A stretch of 64,000 bases of DNA from Arenimonas malthae CC-JY-1 (GCF_000747075.1 NZ_AVCH01000104.1:1-64000); one strand, 5' to 3'; positions 1 to 9,565 are shown, counted from the first letter of the stretch. The notes: generated by a model from the sequence alone, not told the origin. Numbers and translations are program-made.

Positions 1-152
1 AGCGCCGCGGCCACGTCGGCCAGGCGGCCGGCGCGGCGCGCCAGCACGGTCACGTCGGCGCCCATCGCGGCCAGCGCTTCGGCGGCGGCCAGGCCGATGC
101 CTTCGGAGCCGCCGCACACCAGCGCGTGCTTGCCTTGCAGTTCGTAAGCCAT
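1..152 (-). CDS. SDR-family oxidoreductase, N-terminal fragment (cut by window edge)
   Basis: Only the first 50 or so residues are present; the gene runs off the left edge. The protein starts MAYELQGKHALVCGGSEGIG, which is the beginning of a Rossmann fold: a beta strand followed by a glycine-rich turn of the TGxxxGxG class (here GGSEGIG), as in short-chain dehydrogenases/reductases that bind NAD(P)H. The catalytic Ser/Tyr/Lys lie outside the window, so substrate and even catalytic competence cannot be judged. It starts 4 bases after the stop of the PaiB-like gene and is the last visible member of the asnS-led minus-strand run. The N-terminal form resembles 3-ketodihydrosphingosine-type SDRs as well as general SDRs; I do not choose between them. 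Confidence 0.8.
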   Translation of the reverse strand, partial: MAYELQGKHALVCGGSEGIGLAAAEALAAMGADVTVLARRAGRLADVAAA

Positions 153-156
153 GCGG

Positions 157-792
157 TCAGTTCCCCGGTTCCCGCCGCGCGAGGCGGTCGAGCATCAGCG
201 CGGCGACCTCGCGGTCGCCCTCGCGCGTGCTGGCGGCCAGCGCGGCCGCGACGCCCCGCACGTTGGCGGCGGGGTGGTTCTGGTTGAGCTTGAACTTCAG
301 GTCCACCTGCTCCACCCGCAGCCGGAAACCGACGATGCCGCGCAGCTGGGACACGTGCGCCGGGTTTTCGGGCTCGTAGCGCCAGTCGCTGCCGATGGCG
401 TCTTCGTGGCGCTGGCTCAGGTCGGCCACCACGGCGGCCAGGAACCCGGGGTCCTCGTGGATTTCCAGACGGCCGCGCAGGTGGGCGACGGCGTAGTTCC
501 AGGTCGGGACGCGGTTGTTTTCCCGCTTGTCCGGGTACCAGCCCGGCGAAACGTAGGCCTGCGGGCCGTGCACGATCACCAGCGCGTTGCCGCCGTGCCG
601 CCACTGCGGGTTGGCGCGCGACCAGTGGCCGCGCAGCTCCACGGCGTCGCCGTCGCGGGCGTAAAGCACCGGCAGCGGGGTGGCGAAAGGCTGCTGGCCG
701 TCGAAGGTGACCAGGGTGGCGAAGGCGTCGCGGGCCAGCAGCCAGTCCAGCGCGGCGAGGTCGGTTTCGGCGAACGCGCCCGGGCGGTACAT
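157..792 (-). CDS. paiB: PaiB-type FMN-binding protein (negative transcriptional regulator family)
   Basis: The protein is 211 residues, the usual length for the PaiB / FMN-binding split-barrel family. It begins MYRPGAFAETD, close to the typical MYxPxxF start, and has the family-specific stretch around residues 75-95 with HGPQAYVSPGWYPDK and then VPTWNY. Towards the C terminus comes the run KFKLNQN, another family signature. Members were first described with Bacillus PaiB as repressors of protease and sporulation genes, but many are simply flavin-binding proteins, so a regulatory role is inferred from the family name only. There is no helix-turn-helix. It starts 2 bases after the preceding gene's stop, so it is probably co-transcribed with asnS and the small genes between. 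Confidence 0.85.
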   Translation of the reverse strand: MYRPGAFAETDLAALDWLLARDAFATLVTFDGQQPFATPLPVLYARDGDAVELRGHWSRANPQWRHGGNALVIVHGPQAYVSPGWYPDKRENNRVPTWNYAVAHLRGRLEIHEDPGFLAAVVADLSQRHEDAIGSDWRYEPENPAHVSQLRGIVGFRLRVEQVDLKFKLNQNHPAANVRGVAAALAASTREGDREVAALMLDRLARREPGN

Positions 793-794
793 GC

Positions 795-1124
795 TCAGTC
801 GCGGCCGGTGAGCGGGTTCTTGAGCGGCTGGATCATGCGCTCGCGCAGGTCCTCGTCGTCCTCGCCGCGCGGCGGCTCCAGCTCCTCGAGGTCCAGGCCC
901 CAGGCCTCGGCGTCGTCGGCGTCCATGCCGTCGAGGGCGCGGAACTCGGCGTCCATCAGCGCGGCGCGCGCCACGTCCTCGCTTTCATAGACGTTGATCC
1001 GGCCGTCGCAGTCGAAGACCTCGGCCACGCCGCTGTCGAGCACGCGCAGGCGCGACCAGACCAGCATGCGGGGCAGGGCGGCCAGCCACCATTGGTCGTT
1101 GTCGTGCGGGGTTTCGTCGCTCAT
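795..1124 (-). CDS. Conserved hypothetical protein, acidic
   Basis: A 109-residue acidic soluble protein with no signal peptide or membrane segment. I recognise no functional domain. The N-terminal half is hydrophobic-aromatic (QWWLAALPRMLVWSRLRVLDSG) and reads as a small beta/alpha unit ending in a segment with DCDGRINVYES. The C-terminal third is rich in Asp/Glu and ends with a Pro/Arg tail. It sits 10 bases after a small membrane protein gene and 2 bases before the PaiB-like gene. The tight spacing and the clean start ATG make it a real gene. Similar small proteins occur next to asnS in related genomes as far as I recall, without known function. Confidence 0.7.
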   Translation of the reverse strand: MSDETPHDNDQWWLAALPRMLVWSRLRVLDSGVAEVFDCDGRINVYESEDVARAALMDAEFRALDGMDADDAEAWGLDLEELEPPRGEDDEDLRERMIQPLKNPLTGRD

Positions 1125-1134
1125 GGTCGTGTCC

Positions 1135-1431
1135 TCATTGCAGGCCGATCAGCACCAGCAGGCCGGCGGTGCCGACCAGGGTGAGCCAGCCGCTGCCGGC
1201 GGTGATGCCGCCGAAGAAATTCAGTGAAGGGTCGCGGGCCGCGCGGTGCTTCCAGCGCATCAGCCACCAGCTGTAGCCCCAGCCGCCGTCCTCGGTGCCC
1301 GGCGCGAAGGCGATGCCCTTGTCGAGCTGGTGCCGGAAGGCCAGGACCCGGAAGCCGAAATGGGCCGGCCCGGCCGAACCGGCCAGGCCCAGGAACAGGA
1401 AGATCAGCAGTGAACCGGCGCCCGTCTCCAT
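1135..1431 (-). CDS. Small membrane protein of unknown function
   Basis: 98 residues with one hydrophobic segment at the N terminus (about residues 6-22, LLIFLFLGLAGSAGPAHFGF) and one at the C terminus (about 80-97, WLTLVGTAGLLVLIGL). Between them is a hydrophilic, Trp-rich loop containing GGWGYSWWLMRWKHRA. This layout suggests a two-pass inner-membrane protein. It starts 7 bases after the asnS stop, so it is most likely translated from the asnS message. No family is recognised and no catalytic motif is visible. Confidence 0.65.
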   Translation of the reverse strand: METGAGSLLIFLFLGLAGSAGPAHFGFRVLAFRHQLDKGIAFAPGTEDGGWGYSWWLMRWKHRAARDPSLNFFGGITAGSGWLTLVGTAGLLVLIGLQ

Positions 1432-1438
1432 GGCCGGT

Positions 1439-2839
<1,401 letters not shown>

Positions 2840-2962
2840 GCCTTGAATCCCTGCCCGGACGGGCCAATCTGGTGAAGACGGCAAGGATACCCGCAGGCGC
2901 GCGTCCGCGCAGCGCCGATATACTGTCCTCCCGCCAGCCCCCGATTAAGCACGGACCCCGCC

Positions 2963-3304
2963 ATGGCCATCACGCTCACCCCCGCCGCCGCCGACCGCAT
3001 CCGCAGCTACCTGGCCGAGACGCCGGGCGGCATCGGCCTGCGCTTCGGGGTGCGCAAGTCCGGCTGCACCGGCTTCGCCTACGTCGTGGATATCGCCACC
3101 GCCCCGGGCCCGGACGACACGGTCTTCGAGACCGACGGCGTCGCGGTGCGGGTGGACGCGGCCAGCCTGCCCCAGGTGGACGGCACCGAGATCGACTTCG
3201 TCAGCCAGGGCCTGAACCAGCAGTTCGTGTTCCGGAACCCCAACGTCGAGGACGCCTGCGGCTGCGGCGAGTCCTTCTCCACCAAGGCCGACCGCGCCGC
3301 CTGA
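2963..3304 (+). CDS. iscA: A-type iron-sulfur cluster carrier (IscA/SufA family)
   Basis: 113 residues, the family's usual size. A-type proteins bind an Fe-S cluster or iron and pass it to apo-proteins. The three conserved ligand cysteines are present: C35 in SGCTGF and C99/C101 in CGCGESF, giving the family spacing C-x63-CGC. The overall sequence ([27 protein letters not shown]) is closer to IscA than to ErpA, but no isc or suf genes are adjacent, so the symbol follows sequence resemblance only. The gene is divergent from asnS. A TATACT -10-like hexamer lies at 2919-2924, but no convincing -35 accompanies it. Confidence 0.9.
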   Translation: MAITLTPAAADRIRSYLAETPGGIGLRFGVRKSGCTGFAYVVDIATAPGPDDTVFETDGVAVRVDAASLPQVDGTEIDFVSQGLNQQFVFRNPNVEDACGCGESFSTKADRAA

Positions 3305-3332
3305 GCCGGTTTCCCGCCCCCAAGTGCCTGAC

Positions 3333-3362
3333 TTGCGTGGAAAAGCCGGTTCGGGGCATAAT
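3333..3362 (+). promoter_or_regulatory. Candidate sigma-70 promoter of the rpsF-rpsR-rplI operon
   Basis: TTGCGT at 3333-3338 and CATAAT at 3357-3362 (five of six consensus bases) are separated by 18 bases. They precede a leader of about 85 bases before rpsF. This is the only AT-rich patch in the 151-base gap between iscA and rpsF. Confidence 0.55.
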
Positions 3363-3369
3363 TGCCGGC

Positions 3370-3455
3370 TCCCGATCCCCGGGAGACCTTGCTCCACGGC
3401 CTCGCGCCGGGGGCTGCCAGGCCGAATAAGCGGCCGCATCCACAAGGAAAATCCA
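3370..3455 (+). promoter_or_regulatory. rpsF leader, possible S6:S18-binding autoregulatory RNA
   Basis: In many bacteria the S6:S18 dimer binds a structured leader ahead of rpsF and represses its own operon. Here the leader is GC-rich and can pair GGCCT (3398-3402) with AGGCC (3419-3423), with CCG-rich loops nearby. The motif was not modelled, so this is a hypothesis from position and rough pairing. Confidence 0.3.
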
Positions 3456-3848
3456 ATGCGTCACTATGAAATCGTGTTCATGGTCCATCCGGACCAGAGC
3501 GAGCAGGTGCCGGCCATGGTCGAGCGCTACAAGGCGCTGATCGAAGGCGACAACGGCAAGATCCACCGTCTCGAGGACTGGGGCCGCCGCCAGCTGGCCT
3601 ACGCCATCGACAACCTCGTCAAGGCCCACTACGTGCTCATGAACATCGAGTGCGGCAAGGCCGTGCTGACCGAGCTCGTCGACGGCTTCCGCTTCAACGA
3701 CGCGGTCCTGCGCCACATGGTCATCGCCCGCGAAGAGGCCGTCACCGAGCAGTCCCTGATCATGAAGAGCAAGGACGAGAAGGGCGAGCGCCGCCCGCGC
3801 CGCGACGATGACGAGAACGCGATCGGCACCGACGCCGACGCCGCCTGA
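3456..3848 (+). CDS. rpsF: 30S ribosomal protein bS6
   Basis: Part of the 30S subunit platform, where it pairs with bS18. 130 residues starting [17 protein letters not shown], the standard bS6 opening; an in-frame extension 44 codons upstream lacks family similarity and overlaps the promoter. The region around [16 protein letters not shown] is the diagnostic family stretch. The tail from about residue 105 ([19 protein letters not shown]) is charged, as in other gammaproteobacteria, where RimK adds glutamates to the C terminus; here the end is DADAA rather than Glu-Glu. First gene of a three-gene operon, 21 bases before rpsR. Confidence 0.98.
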   Translation: MRHYEIVFMVHPDQSEQVPAMVERYKALIEGDNGKIHRLEDWGRRQLAYAIDNLVKAHYVLMNIECGKAVLTELVDGFRFNDAVLRHMVIAREEAVTEQSLIMKSKDEKGERRPRRDDDENAIGTDADAA

Positions 3849-3869
3849 GCCCGGGACTAGGAGACCGAC

Positions 3870-4100
3870 ATGAGCAAGTTTTTCCGCCGCCGCAAGTTCT
3901 GCAAGTTCACGGCCGAGGGCGTCAAGGAGATCGACTACAAGGATCTCAACACCCTGCGCCAGTACCTGACCGAGAACGGCAAGATCGTCCCGAGCCGCAT
4001 CACCGGCACCAAGTCGAAGTACCAGCGCCAGCTGCAGACCGCGATCAAGCGCGCCCGCGAACTGGCCTTGATCCCGTACACCGACAACCACCAGAACTGA
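3870..4100 (+). CDS. rpsR: 30S ribosomal protein bS18
   Basis: 76 residues, the normal length for bS18, which binds bS6 in the central domain of the small subunit. It starts [17 protein letters not shown] and contains the highly conserved [20 protein letters not shown] block at about residues 28-48 and the basic [18 protein letters not shown] near the end. It lies between rpsF and rplI in the usual order, with an AGGAG-type ribosome-binding site ahead of the ATG. The priB gene found between rpsF and rpsR in enterobacteria is absent, as expected outside that group. Confidence 0.98.
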   Translation: MSKFFRRRKFCKFTAEGVKEIDYKDLNTLRQYLTENGKIVPSRITGTKSKYQRQLQTAIKRARELALIPYTDNHQN

Positions 4101-4161
4101 TCCTGACGGACAGCCACAGTTGCGGGGCCGCGCGCCCCGCTAACGTTACGGAGTAAATGAA

Positions 4162-4611
4162 ATGGAACTGATCCTCCTGCAGAAGGTCGTCAACCTCGGC
4201 GGCCTGGGCGACAAGGTCAAGGTCAAGCCGGGCTACGGCCGCAACTTCCTGATCCCCTACGGCAAGGCCGTGCCGGCCACCGCCGACAACGTGGCCGCGT
4301 TCGAAGCCAAGCGCGCCGAGTACGAAGCCAAGGCCAGCGCCGTGCACGCCGAAGCCGAAGCCCGCAAGGCCAAGCTCGAAGGCGCCACCGTGACCATCGC
4401 CGCCAATGCCTCCACCGAAGGCAAGCTGTTCGGTTCGGTCGGCCCGCGCGACATCGCCGAGGCCTTCACCGCCGCCGGCTTCCCGCTCGAGAAGAACGAG
4501 GTGGTGATGGGCGAAGGCCCGCTGCGCCGCACCGGCGAATTCGAGATCGAGGTTCGCCTGCACGCCGACGTCCACACCAGCGTCAAGGTGCTGGTCGAAG
4601 CCGAAGCCTGA
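4162..4611 (+). CDS. rplI: 50S ribosomal protein bL9
   Basis: 149 residues, the same length as E. coli bL9, an elongated protein of the large subunit that reaches out beside the L1 stalk. The N-terminal domain carries the rRNA-binding signature [21 protein letters not shown] (split around residues 17-37). A long connecting helix rich in Ala/Glu/Lys (about 45-75) leads to a C-terminal domain with [13 protein letters not shown]. Last gene of the operon, followed by a strong hairpin terminator. Confidence 0.98.
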   Translation: MELILLQKVVNLGGLGDKVKVKPGYGRNFLIPYGKAVPATADNVAAFEAKRAEYEAKASAVHAEAEARKAKLEGATVTIAANASTEGKLFGSVGPRDIAEAFTAAGFPLEKNEVVMGEGPLRRTGEFEIEVRLHADVHTSVKVLVEAEA

Positions 4612-4636
4612 TCGCCCCCGCGACCGGGTTTCCCGC

Positions 4637-4668
4637 GAAGGCCGCCGCAAGGCGGCCTTCGTGTTTCC
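4637..4668 (+). terminator. Intrinsic terminator after rplI
   Basis: A perfect 10-bp stem, GAAGGCCGCC / GGCGGCCTTC, closes a GCAA tetraloop at 4647-4650 and is followed by GTGTTTCC. It lies 25 bases after the rplI stop and ends the ribosomal protein operon. Confidence 0.8.
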
Positions 4669-4744
4669 GGGACCCGGGATGGCCGAGCGCGTGGTCGCGG
4701 GGCGTTGTTGTCCTTGTGGCATCCCGCCACACAGGAGAACGGCC

Positions 4745-5167
4745 ATGAAACCACTTGCCCGCCTGCTGGTCGCGCTCGCCCTGGGTGCGGCCGTCGCCAC
4801 CGCCGCCGCGTCCACCGCCGTGCGCAAGCCGGCCACGGCGCCCGCCGCCACCCAGGGCGTGGAGCCGGACGAGATCGACGCCCGCCAACGCGCCGAAACC
4901 CCGGCGCCGCGCCCGGCCCGGGCGGTCCCGGCCACGCGCAAGCCACCCGCCACGACGGTTCCGACCCCGGGCAAGTTCGCGCCGGCCACCGACCCGAACG
5001 GCAACCCGCAGGCCTACGAGACCGCCGACTGCAGCACCGAGACCAAGTCCATCACCTGCTGCACCGACAACGGCGAGGGCGGCAGCTGCAACCTGTTCAT
5101 CCTGCTTTGCGAGGAGCAGGGCGGCACCGGCAAGGGCGGCGCCGGCGACGCGATCTGCGTGCACTGA
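4745..5167 (+). CDS. Secreted Cys-rich protein of unknown function
   Basis: 140 residues. The ATG at 4745 has an AGGAG site just upstream and gives a good Sec signal peptide (MKPLARLLVALALGAAVATAAAS). A Pro/Ala/Thr/Arg-rich low-complexity linker follows (about 25-85). A small C-terminal domain of about 50 residues holds six cysteines (ADC, TCC, SC, LC, IC), enough for three disulfides in the periplasm or outside the cell. The Cys pattern does not match a family I know. The gene stands alone between two terminators, so it is probably monocistronic. Confidence 0.6.
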   Translation: MKPLARLLVALALGAAVATAAASTAVRKPATAPAATQGVEPDEIDARQRAETPAPRPARAVPATRKPPATTVPTPGKFAPATDPNGNPQAYETADCSTETKSITCCTDNGEGGSCNLFILLCEEQGGTGKGGAGDAICVH

Positions 5168-5192
5168 GCCCGCCCCGGGCACGCGTGGCACC

Positions 5193-5221
5193 ACGGGGGC
5201 GCTGCGGCGCCCCCGTTGTTT
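5193..5221 (+). terminator. Intrinsic terminator after the Cys-rich protein gene
   Basis: ACGGGGGCGC and GCGCCCCCGT form a perfect 10-bp stem with loop TGCG, followed by TGTTT. It lies 25 bases after the stop codon. Confidence 0.75.
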
Positions 5222-5262
5222 CAAGGGGTGGCTGGCGTCTCGCCGGGTGAGATTCCCACCGG

Positions 5263-5271
5263 TTATACACA
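5263..5271 (+). promoter_or_regulatory. DnaA box upstream of dnaB
   Basis: TTATACACA matches the DnaA-box consensus TTATNCACA exactly. It sits 92 bases before the dnaB start in a locally AT-rich patch and is followed by a small inverted repeat, AGGC-TTAT-GCCT. Only one box is present, so this is not an origin; a role in controlling dnaB is an inference from position. Confidence 0.5.
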
Positions 5272-5363
5272 GGCTTATGCCTAACGCACGGGGCAGGGGA
5301 TGGCTACGATGGCCGACCCGAGTCCCATCCACCGGCGCCAGGCGCCCCCAGAACCAGGCGACC

Positions 5364-6752
5364 ATGTCCGCACGCCCCGAATCGCAACGCACCGAAGCCC
5401 GCATCGACGCCCTGCGCGTGCCGCCGCAGTCCGTGGAGGCCGAGCAGGCCGTCATCGGCGGCCTGATGCTGGCGCCTGATTCGCTGGACCGCGTCGGCGA
5501 CTTCCTGACCGAGCACGACTTCTACCGCCGCGACCACCGGCTGATCTACCGCGCCATCCGCGACCTGAGCGAGAAGAACAAACCCTTCGACGCCGTCACC
5601 CTGGGCGAGTGGTTCGAGGCCAACGGCCTGTCCGAGCAGATCGGCGGCACCGGTTACCTCATCGAACTGGCCTCCAGCACCCCCTCCGCCGCCAACATCA
5701 AGGCCTACGCCGAGATCGTGCGCGAGAAGGCCGTGCTGCGGCAGCTGATCGAGGCCGGCACCGAGATCGTCAACGACGGTTTCCAGCCCGACGGGCGCGA
5801 CAGCCAGGAAGTGCTGTCGGCCGCCGAGCAGCGCGTGTTCAAGATCGCCGAGCAGGGCCGCCGCGGCCGCGCCGACTTCGTGTCGCTGCGCGACGCCATG
5901 AAGGACGCCTTCCAGATCCTGCAGGAACGCTACGAGAACCAGGGCAACGTCACCGGCCTGCCCACCGGCTTCACCGACCTCGACGAAATGACCGCCGGCC
6001 TGCAGCCGTCCGACCTGATCATCCTGGCGGCGCGCCCGGCCATGGGCAAGACGACCCTCGCGCTCAACATCGCCGAGTACGGCGCCATCAAGACCAAGAA
6101 GGCCGTGGCCGTCTACTCGATGGAAATGTCGTCCTCGCAGCTGGCCTTCCGCCTGATCTCGTCCATTGGTCGCGTCAACGCCACCCGGCTGCGCACCGGC
6201 CAGCTCGAGGACGAGGACTGGTCGCGCGTGAACATGGCCATCAAGATGCTCTCGGACGTGAAGGTCTTCATCGACGACACGCCGGCGCTGTCGCCCGACG
6301 TGCTGCGCTCCAAGGCCCGCCGCATCAAGCGCGAACACGACCTGGGCCTGATCGTCATCGACTACCTGCAGCTGATGCAGGTGCCGGGCACCGGCGAGAA
6401 CCGCGCGACGGAAATCTCCGAGATCTCGCGCTCGCTCAAGGCGCTGGCCAAGGAGCTGAACGTGCCGGTGATCGCGCTGTCCCAGCTCAACCGCGGCCTG
6501 GAATCGCGCACCGACAAGCGCCCGGTCATGGCCGACCTGCGCGAATCCGGCGCCATCGAGCAGGACGCCGACATCATCATGTTCATCTACCGCGACGAGT
6601 ACTACCACAAGGACTCGCCCGACAAGGGCCTGGCCGAAGTGATCATCGGCAAGCAGCGCTCCGGCCCCACCGGCACCATCAAGCTCAAGTTCTTCGGCGA
6701 ATACACCCGCTTCGACAACCTGGCCCGCGACAGCGTCGGCAGCTTCGAGTAA
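5364..6752 (+). CDS. dnaB: Replicative DNA helicase
   Basis: Hexameric helicase that unwinds DNA at the replication fork and interacts with DnaG primase. 462 residues from the ATG at 5364; the reading frame is open far upstream, but only from here does it match the family (E. coli 471). The N-terminal domain starts around VPPQSVEAEQAVIGGLM. The RecA-like motor has Walker A GKTT in AARPAMGKTTLALN near 223-236, Walker B LIVIDYLQLM near 328-337, and the SQLNRGLE and DLRESGAIEQDADI motifs further on. No intein is present. It is followed 29 bases later by alr, an arrangement also seen in other gammaproteobacteria. Confidence 0.97.
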   Translation: MSARPESQRTEARIDALRVPPQSVEAEQAVIGGLMLAPDSLDRVGDFLTEHDFYRRDHRLIYRAIRDLSEKNKPFDAVTLGEWFEANGLSEQIGGTGYLIELASSTPSAANIKAYAEIVREKAVLRQLIEAGTEIVNDGFQPDGRDSQEVLSAAEQRVFKIAEQGRRGRADFVSLRDAMKDAFQILQERYENQGNVTGLPTGFTDLDEMTAGLQPSDLIILAARPAMGKTTLALNIAEYGAIKTKKAVAVYSMEMSSSQLAFRLISSIGRVNATRLRTGQLEDEDWSRVNMAIKMLSDVKVFIDDTPALSPDVLRSKARRIKREHDLGLIVIDYLQLMQVPGTGENRATEISEISRSLKALAKELNVPVIALSQLNRGLESRTDKRPVMADLRESGAIEQDADIIMFIYRDEYYHKDSPDKGLAEVIIGKQRSGPTGTIKLKFFGEYTRFDNLARDSVGSFE

Positions 6753-6781
6753 GCCGGCGCGGCGCGGGCTAGAATCCCGGC

Positions 6782-7909
6782 ATGACCGACACCGCGCGTC
6801 CCACCCGCATCCGCGTCGACCTGGACGCGCTGAGCCACAACCTGCGCGCCCTGCGGGCCCACGCCGGGGTGCCGGTGATGGGCATCGTCAAGGCCAATGC
6901 CTACGGCCACGGCCTGGTGCCGGTGGGCCTGCACCTGCAGGCGCAAGGCGTCGAGCAGCTGGGCGTGGCCTTCCTGGAGGAGGGCATCGCGCTGCGCCAG
7001 GCCGGCGTGCACCTGCCGATCCTGGTGATGGGCGGCATCTTCGGGCCGCAGGCGGCGGCGCTGATCGCCCACGACCTCGAGATCACCGTCTCCTCGCTCG
7101 ACAAGCTGCGCCAGGTCGAGGCGGCGGCCGAGGCCCTGGGTCGCCCCGCCACCGTGCACCTGAAGATCGACACGGGCATGGAGCGCATCGGCGTGCACAG
7201 CTACCACGCCGGCCCCTTCATCGAGGCGGCGGTGGCCTCGCGCTGGTGCCGGGTCAAGGGCGTGTACTCGCACCTGGCCTGCGCCGACGAGCCCGATTCG
7301 CCCATGACGGCGCGGCAGCTGGAGCGGTTCCTGGACGCCTGCGCGCACTTCGAGCGCATCGGCGCGCCCATGCCGCTGCGGCACCTGGCCAATTCCGGCG
7401 GCGTGCTGCATTTCCCGGACACCCACCTGGACATGGTGCGCCCGGGCATCGCGCTTTATGGGGTGCTGCCCGATCCGGCCTCGCGCGCCACGGTGGCGCT
7501 GCGGCCGGCGCTGTCGCTGGTCTCGCAGGTGGTGTACTTCAAGGTGGTGCCGGCCGGGCAGCCGGTGAGCTACGGCGCCACTTGGGCGCCCGCCACCGAC
7601 ACCCGCGTGGTCACGGTGCCCATCGGCTATGGCGACGGCTTCCCGCGTGCGCTGTCCTCGCGCGGCGAGGTGCTCATCCGCGGCCAGCGCCACCCCATCG
7701 TCGGCCGCATTTGCATGGACCAGTTCATGGTGGACATCGGCCCGGCCGGCACCGCCTACAACGAGGACGAGGTGGTACTCATCGGCCACCAGGGCGGCCG
7801 CGGCATCCGCTGCGAAGAGGTGGCCCAGGCGGCGGGCACCATCCCCTACGAAATCCTGGTGGGACTGAACGGCCGCATCCCGCGCGAGTACGTGGGCGGC
7901 GTGGGGTAG
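6782..7909 (+). CDS. alr: Alanine racemase, PLP-dependent
   Basis: Interconverts L- and D-alanine and so supplies D-Ala for peptidoglycan. 375 residues; E. coli Alr is 359. The PLP-binding lysine is K37 in KANAYGHG, and the second catalytic base is Y264 in VSYGATW. The region around LKIDTGMERIG and the block DTRVVTVPIGYGDGFPR are typical of the family. The N-terminal TIM barrel and C-terminal beta domain are both complete. It follows dnaB at 29 bases and may be co-transcribed with it. The Ald gene at 15992-17107 acts on L-alanine, but nothing else suggests alr is catabolic. Confidence 0.95.
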   Translation: MTDTARPTRIRVDLDALSHNLRALRAHAGVPVMGIVKANAYGHGLVPVGLHLQAQGVEQLGVAFLEEGIALRQAGVHLPILVMGGIFGPQAAALIAHDLEITVSSLDKLRQVEAAAEALGRPATVHLKIDTGMERIGVHSYHAGPFIEAAVASRWCRVKGVYSHLACADEPDSPMTARQLERFLDACAHFERIGAPMPLRHLANSGGVLHFPDTHLDMVRPGIALYGVLPDPASRATVALRPALSLVSQVVYFKVVPAGQPVSYGATWAPATDTRVVTVPIGYGDGFPRALSSRGEVLIRGQRHPIVGRICMDQFMVDIGPAGTAYNEDEVVLIGHQGGRGIRCEEVAQAAGTIPYEILVGLNGRIPREYVGGVG

Positions 7910-7959
7910 GCCGGCCGCCTTTGGCGTTTCCTGCACGGCCGCGGCGCCAGACTGCCGCG

Positions 7960-9531
7960 ATGAAAGCCTCCCTGCGCCACCTCGTGCTCGTGCTCGGCGA
8001 CCAGCTCGACCGCGGCTCGGCCGCGTTCGACGACTTCGACCCGGCCACCGACGCCGTCTGGATGGCCGAGGTGGCGCACGAGGCCACCCAGGTCTGGTCG
8101 ACCCAGCCGCGCATCGCCGTGTTCCTGGCCGCCATGCGCGCCTTCCGCGACGAACTGCGCGCCCGCGGCTGGACCGTGCACTACCGCGCGCTCGACGAGC
8201 ACCCGCATCCCACGCTGGAAGCGGCGCTGGCCGCCGACCTGGCGGCGCTGCGCCCGGCCAAAGTGCTGGCGGTGAAGCCCGGGGAATGGCGGCTCGCGCA
8301 GTCGCTGCCGGCCATCTGCCGCGAGACCGGCGTGGCCTGGGCGGAACGCCCGGACCGGCATTTCTACTGCGACGCCGACGATTTCGAGGCCTGGGCCGGC
8401 AAGCGCCGCGAATTCCGGCTCGAGCTGTTCTACCGCTGGCTGCGCAAGCGCGAAGGCGTGCTGATGGACGGCAAGGAACCGGTCGGCGGCCAGTGGAACT
8501 TCGACGCCGCCAACCGCGGCAGCTTCGACCGCCGCGGCCCGGGCCTGCTGCCGGCGCCGCGCGCCTTCCCGCCGGACGAACGCACCCGCGGGGTGCTCGC
8601 GCTCGTGGCCACGCGCTTCGCCAGCCACCCCGGCCGCCTCGACGGCTTCGACTGGCCGCTGGATCCCGCCCAGGCCCGCGCCGCGCTCGATGACTTCATC
8701 CGCCACCGCCTGCCGCTGTTTGGCCGCTACCAGGACGCGATGTGGGAGGGCGAACCCTGGCTCTACCATTCGCGCCTCTCGGTCGCGCTGAACCTCAAGC
8801 TGCTCGATCCGCGCGAGGTGGTGCAGGCCGCGGTGCGCGCGTGGGAACAGGGCCACGCGCCCATCGAGGCCGTGGAAGGCTTCGTGCGCCAGGTGCTGGG
8901 CTGGCGCGAGTTCGTGCGCGGCCTGTACTGGAAGCGCATGCCGGGTTTCCTGGACGACAACGCGCTGGGCGCCGAAGAACCGCTGCCCGCCTTCTTCTGG
9001 ACCGGCGACACCGACCTGGCCTGCCTGCGCGACGCGCTGCGGCAGACGCTGGACCTGGGGTATGCCCACCACATCCAGCGGCTGATGGTGCTGGGCCTGT
9101 TCGCCCTGCTGCTGGGCGTGCGCCCGCGCGCCATCCACGAATGGTTCCTGGCCGTGTACGTGGACGCGGTGGAGTGGGTGGAGCTGCCGAACGTGCTGGG
9201 CATGTCGCAGTACGCCGACGGCGGCCGCATGGTCAGCAAGCCCTACGCGGCCTCGGGCAAGTACATCCAGCGCATGTCCAACCACTGCGCCGGCTGCCGC
9301 TTCCGGCCCGACGAGGCCACCGGCCCGCGCGCCTGCCCCTACACCACGCTGTACTGGGATTTCCTGGCCCGGCACGAGGCGCGATTCGCCCGCCATCCGC
9401 GCACGGCCCTGCAATGGACGCACCTGGGCCGGAAGCCGTCGGAGGAACTGGCCGCCATCCGCCGCCAGGCCACGGAACTGCGGGCCGCGCTGGCCGCCGG
9501 TTCACGACCGGAACACGGCCCGAAGCGGTAG
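7960..9531 (+). CDS. Iron-sulfur cryptochrome/photolyase (FeS-BCP, PhrB-like (6-4) photolyase)
   Basis: 523 residues. This class repairs (6-4) photoproducts in Agrobacterium or acts as a cryptochrome in Rhodobacter, using FAD, a lumazine antenna and a [4Fe-4S] cluster. Four cysteines at 355, 443, 446 and 459 (the last three in HCAGC and ACPY) have exactly the spacing of the Agrobacterium PhrB cluster ligands (88, 3, 13). The N-terminal domain opens LVLVLGDQLD, typical of the group, and the FAD domain contains LGWREFVRG and HHIQRLMVLG. It is the first of three tightly packed genes with an SDR and a second, classical photolyase. The ATG gives the full-length protein; only a weak Shine-Dalgarno is visible. 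Confidence 0.93.
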   Translation: MKASLRHLVLVLGDQLDRGSAAFDDFDPATDAVWMAEVAHEATQVWSTQPRIAVFLAAMRAFRDELRARGWTVHYRALDEHPHPTLEAALAADLAALRPAKVLAVKPGEWRLAQSLPAICRETGVAWAERPDRHFYCDADDFEAWAGKRREFRLELFYRWLRKREGVLMDGKEPVGGQWNFDAANRGSFDRRGPGLLPAPRAFPPDERTRGVLALVATRFASHPGRLDGFDWPLDPAQARAALDDFIRHRLPLFGRYQDAMWEGEPWLYHSRLSVALNLKLLDPREVVQAAVRAWEQGHAPIEAVEGFVRQVLGWREFVRGLYWKRMPGFLDDNALGAEEPLPAFFWTGDTDLACLRDALRQTLDLGYAHHIQRLMVLGLFALLLGVRPRAIHEWFLAVYVDAVEWVELPNVLGMSQYADGGRMVSKPYAASGKYIQRMSNHCAGCRFRPDEATGPRACPYTTLYWDFLARHEARFARHPRTALQWTHLGRKPSEELAAIRRQATELRAALAAGSRPEHGPKR

Positions 9532-9565
9532 GCTGGCGGCCATCCACGGCCACCAGGAACACCCC

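Noticed and set aside
5263-5271. Replication origin near dnaB
   Set aside because: Only one DnaA box and no AT-rich unwinding region, dnaA, dnaN or gidA nearby.
4755-6752. Very long open frame joining the Cys-rich gene region with dnaB
   Set aside because: Only the part from 5364 matches DnaB; the upstream part is low-complexity Arg/Pro/Ala sequence in a shifted frame over the Cys-rich gene and crosses a terminator.
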